NCBI RefSeq assembly: GCF_021555175.1
Contig: NZ_JAKGRW010000049.1
Coordinates: forward strand, 1-64,000
Reading direction: 5' to 3'
Length of the DNA stretch: 64,000 bases
Origin: Nocardioides alcanivorans
GTDB lineage: Bacteria; Actinomycetota; Actinomycetes; Propionibacteriales; Nocardioidaceae
Positions 33,683-44,486 of this stretch are shown piece after piece. The first letter of the stretch is position 1. Each line of letters starts with the position of its first letter. The notes beneath the pieces were generated by a model that ran no database searches, was not told where the DNA came from, and was given only the letters and a program-made list of their open reading frames with translations. The position numbers were made by a program, and so were the translations under genes.

Positions 33683-35996
33683 ATGTCCACCATCTTGTAC
33701 CGGCTCGGACAAACCGCGTTCGGCAGGCCGTGGCTCTTCATCGCGGGCTGGGTCGCGGTCCTCGCCGCGGTCGTCGGTGCCGTGGCAATCAACGGCGTGA
33801 GCGTCAGCTCCGAGATGAAGATCGAGGGCACCCAGGCCCAGACCGTGCTCGACCGCGTGGCCGATGAGCTCCCTGAGGCCTCGGGGGTCAGGCCAGCGTG
33901 GTCTTCACTGCACCGGACGGTGAGCGCCTCGACACTCCAGAGCGACTCGCGGTCATCAGCGGCACCGTCGGCGACGTCTACGACCTCGAGAAGGTCGTCA
34001 ACCCCCTCGACGCCGCGCTGGGTGGCGCTGAAGAGGACCCAGCGGACACTCCGCGAAAGAATGCACCGGTCGATCCCCAAGCCGGGTCGGACCAGCAGGC
34101 GCCCCCGTATCAGCCGCTCGTGGTGGACGGGGCCCCAGTGCCTGGCGTGCTGGTGTCCTCGGACGGACAGGTCGCCTTGTTCCAGTTCCAGTTCACGGTC
34201 GCCTCGACCTCGTTGACCGATGACGACGTCTCCTCGGTGGTCGAGGTGGTAGAGCGCGCCGAGCAGGGAACGGGGATCACCGTTCTCCCGAGCGACTCGC
34301 TCAAGGCACTCGAGATCCCCGTCGGCATCGGCGAGGTGATCGGTCTCGCCGTCGCTGCCCTCGTGCTGGTGCTCACCCTGGGTTCCCTGATCGCGGCCGG
34401 CCTGCCCCTGATCACAGCGCTCGTCGGGGTCGGAATCGGCGTGGGTGGCGCCTACGCGCTCTCGACGGTCGTCGAGATGAACTCCGCCACCCCCGTCCTG
34501 GGTCTCATGGTCGGCCTCGCGGTCGGCATCGATTACGCGCTCTTCGTCGTCAACCGGCAGCGACGGCTGATCCTCGACCGAGGGCTCACCGCCCGGGAGG
34601 CAGCCGGCAGAGCAGTCGGCACTGCGGGCAGCGCCGTGTTCTTCGCCGGCCTGACCGTCCTCATCGCGCTGACCGCCCTGACCGTCATCGGCATCGCGAC
34701 GTTGTCGACTATGGCCCTGGTCGCTGCGTCCACGGTGGCCCTGGCAGTGCTCATCGCCCTCAGCCTGCTGCCCGCGCTGCTAGGCCTAGTCGGGGAGCGG
34801 ATCTGCTCGGACAAGGCCCGAGGCCGGCGCCGCGCCAAGGAGGACGCGGAGTCGCACAGCGTCGCCGACCACTGGGTGAAGACTGTGATCAGGTTCAGGT
34901 GGCCCGTCATCGCCGGCGTGGTCGCGATCCTCGGCGTGATGGCGATCCCCGCAGCCAGCATGAACCTGGGCATCCCCTCCGGCGCGACCGCGAACCAGGA
35001 CACCGCCGCTCGGCAGAGCTACGAGGCCGTCTCCCAAGGCTTCGGTGAGGGATTCAACGGCCCCCTCCTAGTCACCGCAGAGCCCACCGGCACCGCAGGA
35101 CGTGTCACCCCCGAGCTGACCGCGAAACTGATCACTGGGTTCCAGGACCGAGACGACATCGTGCTGGCCACCCCCGTCGGCATCAACGAGGCCGGCGACC
35201 TCGCCGTGTTCAGCATCATCCCCACCTCAGGCCCCAGCGACGAGGCGACCAGCGACCTCGTGAAGTCACTTCGCGAGCGCGACAGCGCGATCGCCCAGGA
35301 CAACCAGGTGCAGTTGGGCGTGACCGGCTTCACCGCCATCGGAATCGACATGTCCGACAAGATCGCCAGCGTGCTTCCGCTCTACCTCGGCATCATCATC
35401 GTGCTTTCCGTCCTGATTCTGATGGTCGTTTTCCGCTCGGTGGTCGTCCCGATCAAGGCCACAGCCGGCTTCCTGCTCAGCATCCTGGCCACCTTCGGTG
35501 CCACCACCGCAGTCTTCCAGTGGGGCTGGGTCAGCGAACTCTTCGGCTTCGACACCGGCGGTCCGCTCATGAGCTTCATGCCGATCATCGTGACCGGCAT
35601 CCTCTACGGACTCGCCATGGACTACGAGGTCTTCCTGGTCTCCTCGATGCGCGAGGCACACATCCACGGCCAGGCAGCGCGACCAAGCGTCGTCCACGGC
35701 TTCGACCACGCCAGCCGGGTCGTCGTCGCAGCCGCCATCATCATGGTCGCGGTGTTCTCCGGCTTCATCTTCAGCCACGACATCATGATCAAGCAGGTCG
35801 GCTTCGCACTCGCCGCCGGCATCCTGATCGACGCATTCATCGTCCGGTTGACCCTCGTACCGGCGCTCATGGCCGTCTTCGACGACAGAGCATGGTGGCT
35901 TCCCCCTGGCTCGACCGGCTACTGCCGGACCTCGACATCGAGGGCGACAAGCTCCTGACCATGCTCGACGAGCAGGCCGGAGTCACTGACCGATAG
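33683..35996 (+). CDS. MMPL-family RND exporter (two frameshifts)
   Basis: This membrane exporter of about 770 residues has a first span near residues 15-40 (FGRPWLFIAGWVAVLAAVVG) and two repeated blocks of spans. The conserved mid-membrane segments are VGLAVGIDYALFVVNRQR and GILYGLAMDYEVFLVSSMRE, whose aspartate-tyrosine pairs carry the proton relay of MMPL proteins. The frame breaks at the G run 33883-33887 (repair gives EASGGQASVVFTAPDG) and at the C run 35902-35906 (repair gives WWLPPWLDRLLPDLDIEGDK), after which it ends TAG near 35996. It probably exports lipids or toxic hydrophobic compounds under TetR control. Confidence 0.88.
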
Positions 35997-36228
35997 GACA
36001 TCAAGATCCCAGGCTGATGGAGAACAGACCGCCAAAGGTGCGTCGTGCTTCGGCCGGGTTCGCGCTCCAGGATCCGCTGCGCGGAGAAGGCCGCGGAGCA
36101 AGAGGCTGCGATCTCTTCGCCACCCCGTGATGCGCGTCGACCTCATCTGCCGGAGGGAACAGACCCTTCACCCAGCGGACAACCTGGACTTTCCGGCCCG
36201 GTTAGTGTCCGAAATATCGGAGGCCGCC

Positions 36229-36606
36229 TCAAGGTCGGCGCCGCCCGTGGCGTCTCCAATTGCGCGACCGGCCATGACGTGCCGGCTTTCCGTTCACCTG
36301 TGCTGGATCGTGTTCGCGCAAGTATTCCTCAAGATCAGCAAGCCCCCGGGCGAGATCTCGACGGAGCTTTCGTTCGGCCAAAAACCGGAGGCGTGGCCGG
36401 GGGTGTACGCGAGCCCACTCACCATAGATGGACTCCCCCACGTACCAGCATGCACCGGCAGCGACGAGGCCGCCCACTAACGTCCACCACACGACTGCCA
36501 GCACATCCCATAGGGCGTTCCCCAGATGTTGCCAAGCTGGCCCGTTCGGATCCCAATATCTCACTCCACCCACCTCCAGCCCTAGCGGCCGAACCCGGTG
36601 GTTCAT
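36229..36606 (-). CDS. hypothetical small single-span membrane protein
   Basis: The ATG at 36606 starts a 125-residue frame, MNHRVRPLGLEVGGVRYWDP. It has one hydrophobic segment (VLAVVWWTLVGGLVAAGACW) and a basic tail with DLARGLADLEEYLREHDP. The composition is protein-like but I recognise no family and see no operon partner. It may be a small secretion or phage-type protein. The start and reality are uncertain. Confidence 0.4.
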   Translation of the reverse strand: MNHRVRPLGLEVGGVRYWDPNGPAWQHLGNALWDVLAVVWWTLVGGLVAAGACWYVGESIYGEWARVHPRPRLRFLAERKLRRDLARGLADLEEYLREHDPAQVNGKPARHGRSRNWRRHGRRRP

Positions 36607-37171
36607 GATCACCATGCACGCAGGGGTTGAGGTCAGAGTACGCCGAAATACATAGGGGGAAAAGGGTAGTTTGGCGGCACTGAGCGCTACCCACGGCCGC
36701 TGCCAGGCAGCAGAGCCAGACGCCAATATGATCGACCAGGACGAACACCCCGACCGACCGAGCCCGCCGCCGAGAGAACGACGCCTTGCAGTCGCTTGGC
36801 GGAGCAAGGCGAGCGCCGTCGCTAGTACAAAGCTCAGGCATCGGTGGCCCAACTCTGAGAGGCGGAGCGCCTTCGTCGGCGGGCCTCCATCCGCAGGTCA
36901 CCAAGGATTCAACCCCCCACCCCACCACCCCCACGAACTCCCCAGTCGAGCTGTCTCACCAACGTGCGCTGTCTCGGCGCCAAACAACCGGGAACATCGA
37001 TTTGGCCCCGCAGAATCGAGGCCATGCGCTCCTCGACATCGCAGATGCAGCGGCGCCTGAGCCGGGTTGATGTTCGACGTCAAAACGAGCGCTACCCACT
37101 GAAGTGGGAGTCAGAAATGGGGACGCCTCAGATAGAGCAGGTGAAGTTTGGACGACTGATGCCGTGCACCC
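36607..37171. other. gene-free stretch
   Basis: Between the small membrane protein and the IS256-interrupted gene I see no convincing coding sequence. The short frames here have unbiased codon use. No tRNA or strong terminator was noticed. Confidence 0.4.
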
Positions 37172-37196
37172 TCAGGTTCGAAGTGACGCCGCAGCG

Positions 37197-37205
37197 CCGT
37201 GGAGG
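37197..37205. repeat. IS256 target-site duplication, left copy
   Basis: CCGTGGAGG is repeated at 38629-38637 on the other side of the element. Confidence 0.85.
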
Positions 37206-38628
37206 AGTTGAGTCCCCGATAGTGGTGTAGCGCGGTCGCTGAGGTCGTCGCCGGCGTGTACGGCAGAGGCAGACGCGGCCACCGCGTGATCCTTCGAGTG
37301 AACCTCTCACAGAACCCTCGAACGGAGTCATCACGATGACCGCACCACACATTGTCGACCCTGCACGCCTGCTCAGCGAAGCCCTCGCTGAGGCGAGTCC
37401 GGATCTGATGCGTTCGCTGCTGCAGACGATGATCAACGCCCTGCTTTCAGCCGACGCCGATGCTGTGGTGGGGGCCGAGTACGGCCGGGTCTCGCCGGGT
37501 CGAACCGCGCAGCGCAACGGCTACCGGCATCGCGACCTGGACACCCGGGTCGGCTCGATCGACGTCGCGATCCCGAAGCTGCGCAAGGGCACCTACTTCC
37601 CCGAGTGGCTGCTCGAGCGCCGCAAGCGCGCGGAGGCCGCGCTGATCACCGTGGTCGCGGACTGCTACCTCGCCGGGGTGTCCACCCGGCGGATGGACAA
37701 GCTGGTCAAGACCCTCGGCATCGACTCGCTGTCCAAGTCTCAGGTCTCGCGGATGGCGGCCGAGCTCGATGAGCACGTCGAGCAGTTCCGCCACCGGCCC
37801 CTCGACGCCGTCGGACCGTTCACGTTCGTGGCCGCCGACGCATTGACGATGAAGGTCCGCGAAGGCGGACGGGTGATCAACGCCGTGGTGCTCCTAGCGA
37901 CCGGGGTCAACGGCGACGGGCACCGCGAGGTCCTCGGCATGCGAGTGGCCACCAGTGAGACCGGAGCTGCGTGGAACGAGTTCTTCGCCGACCTCACAGC
38001 CCGCGGCCTGGCCGGGGTCCGGCTGGTCACCAGCGACGCCCACGCCGGGCTGGTCGAGGCGGTCGCGGCGAACTTGCCCGGCGCCGCCTGGCAACGATGC
38101 CGGACGCACTACTCAGCGAACCTCATGAGCGTGACACCCAAGAGCATGTGGCCAGCGGTCAAGGCGATGCTGCACAGCGTCTACGACCAGCCCGACCGAC
38201 CCTCGGTGCACGCCCAGTTCGACCGGCTTCTCGACTACGTCGACGGCAAGCTCCCCGAGGTCCACACCCACCTCGACACCGCCCGCGCCGACATCCTGGC
38301 CTTCACCGAGTTCCCCAAAGACGTCTGGACCCAGATCTGGTCCAACAACCCCGCCGAACGCCTCAATCGCGAGATCCGCCGACGCACCGACGCCGTCGGC
38401 ATCTTCCCCACCCGCGAGGCCATCGTGCGACTCGTCGGCGCGGTCCTGGCCGAGCAGACCGACGAATGGGCCGAAGGCCGCCGCTACCTCGGCCTCGAGG
38501 TCCTCGCCCGCTGCCGCGTCACCGTCGTCCCCAACACCGAAACCGAGATCGGAGCTGATCAGCTGCCCTCCCTCACCGCATGACCAAACAGGAGGAACGC
38601 AGCGCTACACCACTACCTGGGACTTGAC
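37206..38628 (+). mobile_element. IS256-family insertion sequence with target duplication
   Basis: Imperfect terminal repeats lie at 37207-37233 and about 38602-38628 (shared core TAGTGGTGTAGCGC and its complement). They flank an intact transposase. The 9-bp direct repeat CCGTGGAGG occurs immediately outside, at 37197-37205 and 38629-38637, the expected 8-9 bp IS256 duplication. The insertion lies inside the 3' end of a minus-strand BtrH-like gene and looks recent. Confidence 0.9.
37336..38583 (+). CDS. IS256-family (mutator-type) transposase
   Basis: This 415-residue DDE transposase has an N-terminal segment ALLSADADAVVGAEYGRVSP and RNGYRHRDLDTRVGSIDVAI. The catalytic Asp residues are in FVAADALTMKVREGG and VRLVTSDAHAGLVEAV, with a CxxH-like motif in AWQRCRTHYSANLM. 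The Glu block is in WSNNPAERLNREIRRRTD. All regions are intact, so the element should be active. Confidence 0.95.
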   Translation: MTAPHIVDPARLLSEALAEASPDLMRSLLQTMINALLSADADAVVGAEYGRVSPGRTAQRNGYRHRDLDTRVGSIDVAIPKLRKGTYFPEWLLERRKRAEAALITVVADCYLAGVSTRRMDKLVKTLGIDSLSKSQVSRMAAELDEHVEQFRHRPLDAVGPFTFVAADALTMKVREGGRVINAVVLLATGVNGDGHREVLGMRVATSETGAAWNEFFADLTARGLAGVRLVTSDAHAGLVEAVAANLPGAAWQRCRTHYSANLMSVTPKSMWPAVKAMLHSVYDQPDRPSVHAQFDRLLDYVDGKLPEVHTHLDTARADILAFTEFPKDVWTQIWSNNPAERLNREIRRRTDAVGIFPTREAIVRLVGAVLAEQTDEWAEGRRYLGLEVLARCRVTVVPNTETEIGADQLPSLTA

Positions 38629-38637
38629 CCGTGGAGG
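38629..38637. repeat. IS256 target-site duplication, right copy
   Basis: CCGTGGAGG is identical to 37197-37205. Confidence 0.85.
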
Positions 38638-39690
38638 TCTTGGGTCAGCATGGCCTCGAGCTCCGGAAGGGCCAAGGCCGACTGCGCGGCGTCGCGAACT
38701 CGACTGCGTGCCGGCTTATCCCGGGCGGTGGCCGAACGGGCCACCGTCGTCCAGGCCTCTGCGGCTCGGCTGGCTGACCGCGCCGATGAGGTGGTTGCTT
38801 CATCCCCGGTCATCTGGGCGATCTCGAAAGCCCCTGGGCCAGCAGCCGGCGGAAGAGGCCGCCGCCTGTGCCTGCCTTCTCGATGAACGCGCCGAGGCTG
38901 AACAACATGATTTCGAGTTCCTCGTCGTCGTGGCGCTCCCAGCCCGCAATGTCCGTGGCAAAGGCATGCGCTGCGGCGACTCCTGCGCTGCGGACCATCA
39001 GACCGGCGGCGTCACCCGGTTCTGAGGGTAGCTCGTCGAAGACTCTGGTGGCGCTGGTGGGATTGCTCACCGCTTGGGCTGACTGGGCGAATGCCTCAGC
39101 CGCCGCGGACGCCAGATCCGGCAGCTCGGCGGGCCACCTGATGTCATACAGCGTGTGTCGCGTCGGTTGCGGGAACGACGTGGAACTGCGGGCCCGCGCA
39201 AGGGCCTCGTAGGGGACCTCCTGGACGTCTTCGCGATCGTTGTCGACCACCAGAGCGCATGGTCATCGAACCCGATGACCACGATGTCGTGGCGGCTCAT
39301 CGAAAGTTTGACGCGCAGATATGGCAGCTCGGCAATGTCAGCCCAGAGCATGACTGGACGACCGCCCTCGATCTCGGCGCGTACCCAGCTCCACCCCTCG
39401 GCGGGATCATCAGTAACCCGCTGCTCGGCCGCTGCGCCAAGCCGACGAGGCAGATCCAGCTCGAGCTCTCCGCCACGGCCAACCAGGTACAGGGGTGGGA
39501 AAAGGCCTACCGAGCGCACATAGGAGAGACCGAGCGCGCCGCCGAGAGCGAACACCAGACCTTCGCTGGGAGGGCCGTCCCATCCGAGTCCGGCCCACTC
39601 CAGCAGGTCTCGCAGAGCGCCGGACCCACAGTGCCCACCGATCCGATGCGGGTAGGGCGACACCTGTGCGGCGGCATGACTAGTAGTCAT
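38629..39690 (-). pseudogene. BtrH N-terminal/DUF4872-type protein interrupted by IS256 (two frameshifts)
   Basis: The product starts MTTSHAAAQVSPYPHRIGGH with the Cys-containing segment GGHCGSGALRDLLEWAGLGW of the BtrH/C39-like acyltransferase-peptidase fold. Frame repairs at 39250-39251 (HALWVVDNDREDVQ) and at the C run 38831-38834 (AQGAFEIAQMTGDE) join the body. The IS256 insertion separates the last codons: reading across the duplication gives LTQDLHGAAASLRT and a TGA at 37174-37172. Relatives act on small-molecule or amino-acyl substrates. The IS moves the natural stop away, so the protein end is altered. Confidence 0.7.
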
Positions 39691-39763
39691 GAAGCCGTCT
39701 TTCGCATCCGAGCCTGCGTGTCGGACGGTGATCGGTAGCAGTCAACCTCTGCTCGCTGAACGA

Positions 39764-40060
39764 TCACGGCCTCGGCTCTCTCTCAACGCCTCTCGGACCG
39801 CCGGTCTCCTCGGCGGTCTTGGTGATGGCGCTCTCCAGGCTCCGTGCGTACGCAGCAGCGAAGTGGGCGACGTCAACGAGCACGAACATGGCGGTCGAGG
39901 TGAGCACCCTCTGCCCCTCCGGGTCGGTGATGGTGGCTTCAACCTGAAGTCGACGCCCATCGCGACCGGTGAGGTGGGCTTCCAACCGATAGGTGACGTC
40001 CAAGAGGACAGGCTGCAGGTACTCGATCTCGAGGCGTCGAGTCACCGCCGGGCCGCCAAC
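39764..40060 (-). pseudogene. PaaI-type thioesterase, C-terminal half, truncated by IS1380
   Basis: The fragment reads LVGGPAVTRRLEIEYLQPVL, then YRLEAHLTGRDGRRLQVEAT, and matches the second half of the hotdog thioesterase at 45590-46078 (GGPAVTRKLEVLYDSPV). The upstream half with the catalytic helix is missing because the IS1380 element begins at 40061. The first half is not found beyond the IS. Confidence 0.7.
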
Positions 40061-41766
40061 TAAGCCCGGATCCACCGATCGGCATGGCCGGGATGAGGTG
40101 ATGGTGGTCGTCGCCGGGTGAGGGCGCCGGGGCGCGATGATCTGCCGGACCTCACTGTCCGGGGTGTTCCACGTTGTTCCTCGTCGCGCAGCTGTGGCTG
40201 CTGGTTGGTCAGGCCGCGAGGGCGGGTGGCGGGTCGCTGACTCGGTCAAACAAGGCAGTCCAGGCGGTCTCCCAGGGCCAGGCTTGTGGCAGATGCAGAG
40301 TGACCCGTCGTGCTGAGGTCGCGACCCGTGCTGGCACGGTGATCAGCTTGCGACGGATCGTGGCGGTGGTGGCCTTCGCGATCTGCGGGTCGGTGAGGCT
40401 GGCGGCGGCTCGGGTGAGGTTGAACGCCATCACGGCGAGCACCAACCAGGCCGCGTTGGCAGTGAACACCCCGGACGGCAGGTGCGCCAACGCTGCGTGT
40501 TTGAGGTCAGCGTGGACCTGCTCGATGACCGCGTGATGGCGGTGGATCGCATCGGCGGCGACGGTGTCGAGCACGTCGGCGTCGGTGGTGGTGAAGAACG
40601 CATGGAACCGCCAGGTGTCGAACAGGGTGTCTTGGCCGGCTGCCTTGTTCTTCTCGGCGTTGAAGTCCGGGATCCGCCGGACCACCAGCCGGCCCGGCAC
40701 GTGGTCGGTCTTCTTCTGGGCGGCAAACGCGGTGAAACCGATCTCGGCGACCTCGGCCCGTGAGACCCACCGGCCACTGGCTTCGTCGAAGACGGCATCG
40801 GTGTACTCGATGGTGGTCCACGCATCGTCGTCGATGGTGGCGATGGCGGCCTTGACCCGCTTGTCCATCCGCACGGTCACCGACACCGCGGCCCCACCCT
40901 TGAGGGCGGCGTGAACTGGTCCGCGGCCGTAGAACGCCGAATCCATCCGCACTAGGACCGGGTGGGACTTGTCGAGCAGTCGTCGGGCGGTCCGCACCGC
41001 ATCGCCGACCAGTCGCTTCGCACCGCGTGGTGACCCAGTCGAGCCCTTGCGGAGCCGTTGGGCCACGATCACCGGGACGGCGCCGGCGATGGTGAGGGTG
41101 GCGAGCAGGGCGTTGAGGCCACGGACACCTGAGTAGCCGAACCCGGCGCCCTGCTTGGCGTGGCCATGGACCTCGATGATCGTGTCGTCGACATCGAGCA
41201 ACGCGTAGTCAGCACTCGCGTCTGCATCCGGGCTCACCTCGGCTGACGGACGCAACAGCTCGGTGAGTCCTGCCAGCGCGATGAGGAACCTCGACGCGAT
41301 CGCGTCGAGCTGACGCACGTGCCCGAAGGTGAACGCCCGCAGGAAGGAACCCAACGTCGAAGGCGCGTAGGCGCGGGCGAATACCCTCCCCATGCCGCCG
41401 TGACGCAACAGCGCCATGTCATCGATCGAATCGGCACCAGCGACCATCCCACCGACCAGCGAGGCGACCTTCAACCCGGCGTTCGCGCCCTTGTCGCCCG
41501 GCACCGTCAAGTGCTGATCCGCCAGATCACGCAGCCCAGCGGACTCGGCCAACGCGAGCACCGGAACCAGACCACCGGCCGACACGAGATTCGGATCATC
41601 GAAGACCGCCGACGTCGCCCGCGACGTGTGAGAGAGTTTCACCTCAGAGATGTCCCTTGTGTTCGGTCGAATCGTTGCCTCAAGAACTCCGATTCTCCCG
41701 CTACACAAGGGCATTCTCGTTTACGGCGCGCTCACCAGACCAAGTTCATCGGTGGATCCGGGTTAA
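40061..41766 (-). mobile_element. IS1380-family insertion sequence
   Basis: Inverted ends share CCCGGATCCACCGAT (left 40065-40079, right complement 41748-41762). They enclose a full-length transposase on the minus strand. Three bases further right the ISL3 element begins, so the two IS are nearly abutting. No clear target duplication is seen. Confidence 0.88.
40209..41642 (-). CDS. IS1380-family transposase
   Basis: From GTG at 41642 (VKLSHTSRATSAVFDDPNLV), the 477-residue DDE transposase shows DYALLDVDDTIIEVHGHAKQ with catalytic Asp, LVRMDSAFYGRGPVHAALKG, and the C-terminal IEQVHADLKHAALAHLPSG block with the Glu region. The open frame extends upstream to 41714, but homology begins at the GTG. 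It appears intact and functional. Confidence 0.93.
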   Translation of the reverse strand: MKLSHTSRATSAVFDDPNLVSAGGLVPVLALAESAGLRDLADQHLTVPGDKGANAGLKVASLVGGMVAGADSIDDMALLRHGGMGRVFARAYAPSTLGSFLRAFTFGHVRQLDAIASRFLIALAGLTELLRPSAEVSPDADASADYALLDVDDTIIEVHGHAKQGAGFGYSGVRGLNALLATLTIAGAVPVIVAQRLRKGSTGSPRGAKRLVGDAVRTARRLLDKSHPVLVRMDSAFYGRGPVHAALKGGAAVSVTVRMDKRVKAAIATIDDDAWTTIEYTDAVFDEASGRWVSRAEVAEIGFTAFAAQKKTDHVPGRLVVRRIPDFNAEKNKAAGQDTLFDTWRFHAFFTTTDADVLDTVAADAIHRHHAVIEQVHADLKHAALAHLPSGVFTANAAWLVLAVMAFNLTRAAASLTDPQIAKATTATIRRKLITVPARVATSARRVTLHLPQAWPWETAWTALFDRVSDPPPALAA

Positions 41767-41878
41767 GGGGCTCATCACAGTTGAGGGTGTAGGTCGCGTT
41801 GGCGCGTCGGTCCCGGGATAGGCGTCGAGGTCTCCCGAAGATGGCGGTTCCTACGCCAGCCATCTGGAAGACCTCGAC

Positions 41879-43087
41879 GTGCCCGACGCTACCGTCGGCG
41901 AGCGCTCAGTTGCGTTCGCCCACCCCGATCTGTCCACCTTCTGCCGTCTCGACGAGCTCGGCCTCGTCGTCACCGGCCAGCGCCTCGAGCCCGACCGGGC
42001 GGTGCTGGCCTGTCGCGTCGTCGCACCCGACCAGTGGTGTCGTCGCTGCGGCTGCGAAGGCGCCCCGCGCGACACCGTCACCCGGCAGCTGGCCCATGAA
42101 CCACTCGGGTGGCGCCCAACGACGCTGTTGGTCACGATCCGCCGCTACCGGTGCGGCGACTGCGGGCACGTGTGGCGCCAAGACACCTCCTCCGTGGCCG
42201 AGGCCCGCTCGAAGCTCTCGCGTCGTGGGCTGCGGTGGGCACTCGAAGGCATCGTGCTCGCCCACCTCACCGTCGCTCGGGTCGCTGAAGGGCTCGGAGT
42301 CGCGTGGAACACCGCCAACGACGCCGTCCTGGCCGAGGGCAAGCGGGTCCTGATCGACGACACCACCAGGTTCGACGGCGTCAAGGTCCTCGGCGTCGAC
42401 GAGCGGGTGTGGCGCCACACCCGCCGCGGTGACAAGTACGTCACCGTGATCATCGACCTGACCGGGATCCGTGAGGGCACCGGCCCAGCCCGGCTGTTGG
42501 ACATGGTCGAGGGCCGCTCCAAGCAGGTCTTCAAGACCTGGCTCGCAGAGCGTCCCGAGGCCTGGCGCCAGGGCGTGGAGGTCGTCGCGATGGACGGGTT
42601 CAGCGGCTTCAAGAGCGCCACTGCCGAGGAGCTCCCCGACGCGGTCGCGGTGATGGACCCTTTTCATGTGGTGCGCTTGGCCGGCGACGCTCTGGACCGT
42701 TGCCGGCGTCGGGTCCAGCAGGCTGTTCATGGTCACCGTGGCCACAAGGGCGACCCGCTCTACTCCGCACGTCGCACGCTGCACACCGGCTCCGGGTTGC
42801 TGACAGACAAGCAGAAGGACCGACTCGCCGCGCTGTTCGCGGCCGAGGAGCACGTCGAGGTCGAGGCCACCTGGGGCATCTACCAGCGGATGATCGCCGC
42901 CTACCGCGAACCCGACCGCCCCAAGGCACGCGAGCTGATGAGCAAGCTGATCGAGTCGGTCACCAGCGGTGTCCCGGCCGCGCTGAGCGAGATCATCACC
43001 CTGGGACGGACCCTGAAGAAGCGAGCCGACGACGTGCTCGCCTACTTCGACCGACCCGGCACGTCCAACGGCCCGACCGAGGCGATC
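41879..43087 (+). pseudogene. ISL3-family transposase, N-terminal part
   Basis: The frame from GTG at 41879 contains the zinc-ribbon QWCRRCGCEG and YRCGDCGHVWRQD, an HTH, and the DDE core VLGVDERVWRHTRRGDKYVT, VAMDGFSGFKSATAE, and PDAVAVMDPFHVVRLAGDAL. It is open up to GPTEAI at 43087, where IS110 copy 3 enters just before the final catalytic region is complete. Confidence 0.9.
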
Positions 43088-43094
43088 TGTGAGT

Positions 43095-43320
43095 CTAGTG
43101 ATGGCTGGTCCGGGACCGGCTGGTCAGGATGGTTCCGGTCGTGCTGACCTGCGTGTGACTCTCGAAGCAATTGGCCCGCTACTGCGGTGCTCTTCCGTTG
43201 AATTGTCCACGCTGGGAAGCGCGGCCGGCACCATCCGGCCCACCTCGGTGACCTGATCAGGAGACTGTCCGACCCCAAACGGCTCATCGGCGTCGTGACC
43301 CATCACAGATATGCCCCGAC
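43095..43320 (+). ncRNA. candidate bridge RNA of IS110 copy 3
   Basis: TCCGTTGAAT (43194-43203) is the exact reverse complement of the right junction ATTCAACGGA (44483-44492), of which AACGGA is target. GCAATT (43167-43172) pairs imperfectly with the left flank GCGATC (four Watson-Crick plus one G-U). CAGGAGACT (43258-43266) resembles the right end TAGGAGATT, and TCACAG (43303-43308) is the exact complement of the left end CTGTGA (43087-43092). Order and spacing match copies 1 and 2. Confidence 0.6.
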
Positions 43321-43400
43321 GTGACCTCTACCCGGACCGGTGCCGGCCGCTTGGCGACCGACACATCAGATCCCGTTACAAGGAAGGAACGTCGACCACC

Positions 43401-44470
43401 ATGTCGATCGTCGCGCACACCCGTCCATTCGTCATCGGCGTGGATGCCCATGCCCGAACCCATGCCCTTGCGATCCTTGCCTGCCCGACCGGCGAGGTCC
43501 TCGACGAGGGCCAGTTCCCAGCAACGGCCGCTGGCTTCAGCGTGCCATCGCCTGGGTCGCCCGCCGCACGGGAGCCGACCTTGCCACCCTGTGGGCCATC
43601 GAAGGCGTCGGCACCTACGGCGCCCGACTCGCCCGTGCCGCGGCCGACGCCGGATACTTCGTGGTCGAGGCCGCCAGGATGAATGCGCGTGCCAACCGCG
43701 GCATCGGCAAGTCCGACCTCCTTGACGCGCGCCGCATCGCGCAAGCGGTCTTGCCACTCGAGGATGCTCAGCTGCGTCGGCCCCGTAGCGACGACGGCGT
43801 GCGCGCTGCGCTCCGTGTCCTCATCGCCTCCCGCGACCACATCAACAACGAACGCACGGCGGCGATCAACGCCCTTCTCGCGCTCCTCCGCGTGGTCGAT
43901 CTTGGCGTAGACGCCCGCGGCACCATCAACGCCAGCCAGATCACTGCCATCGCGGCATGGCGGAGCCGTACCGAAGAACTTGCCACCGGCATCGCTCGCG
44001 CCGAAGCCGTCAGACTGGCCAAGCGGGTACGCGCAGCGGACGAGGAACTGTCCGCCGTCACTCGCCAGATGACCGCCCTACTCAAGACGAGCCCCGCAGC
44101 AGGGCTGCTCGACAAGCCCGGCATCGGGCCAGTCACAGCAGCTATCGCGTTCGCCGCATGGTCACACCCCGGACGCGTCCGCTCCGAAGCCGCGTTCGCA
44201 AGCCTCGCCGGTGTCAACCCGATTCCCGCCTCGTCCGGCAACACCGTTCGCCACCGCATCAACCGCGGAGGAGACCGGCGTCTCAACCGTGCCCTACACA
44301 TGGCCGTGATCACCCGCATGCGCATGGACCCCGACACCCGCGTCTACGTCGAGAAGCGCATCGCGGAAGGACGCACCCTGCGCGAGATTCGACGCTCGCT
44401 CAAGCGCTACCTCTCCCGCCAGATCTACCGCCAACTCAACGCCGCGACAGCCCTACCGACAGCCGCTTGA
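43401..44470 (+). CDS. IS110-family transposase (copy 3, one frameshift)
   Basis: ATG at 43401 with AAGGAAGG upstream starts MSIVAHTRPFVIGVDAHARTHALAI, the first DEDD strand. The frame shifts near 43535-43540; one added base gives AAGF(x)RAIAWVARRTGADLA. The rest shows AIEGVGTYGARLARAAADAG, KSDLLDARRIAQAV, KPGIGPVTAAIAFAAW and the catalytic-serine block IPASSGNTVRHRINRGG. Length is about 356 residues. It is probably intact if the single-base gap is a sequencing error. Confidence 0.88.
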
Positions 44471-44486
44471 CAAACATAGGAGATTC

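Larger units (their letters stand above)
43088..44486 (+). mobile_element. IS110-family insertion sequence (copy 3), nested in ISL3 transposase
   Basis: The element runs from TGTGAG at 43088 to AGGAGATTC at 44486. It is more diverged from copies 1 and 2 but has the same plan: about 310 bp noncoding left end, one transposase, a short right end containing CATAGGAGATTC, and codirectional insertion before an AAC codon of another transposase gene. Confidence 0.88.
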
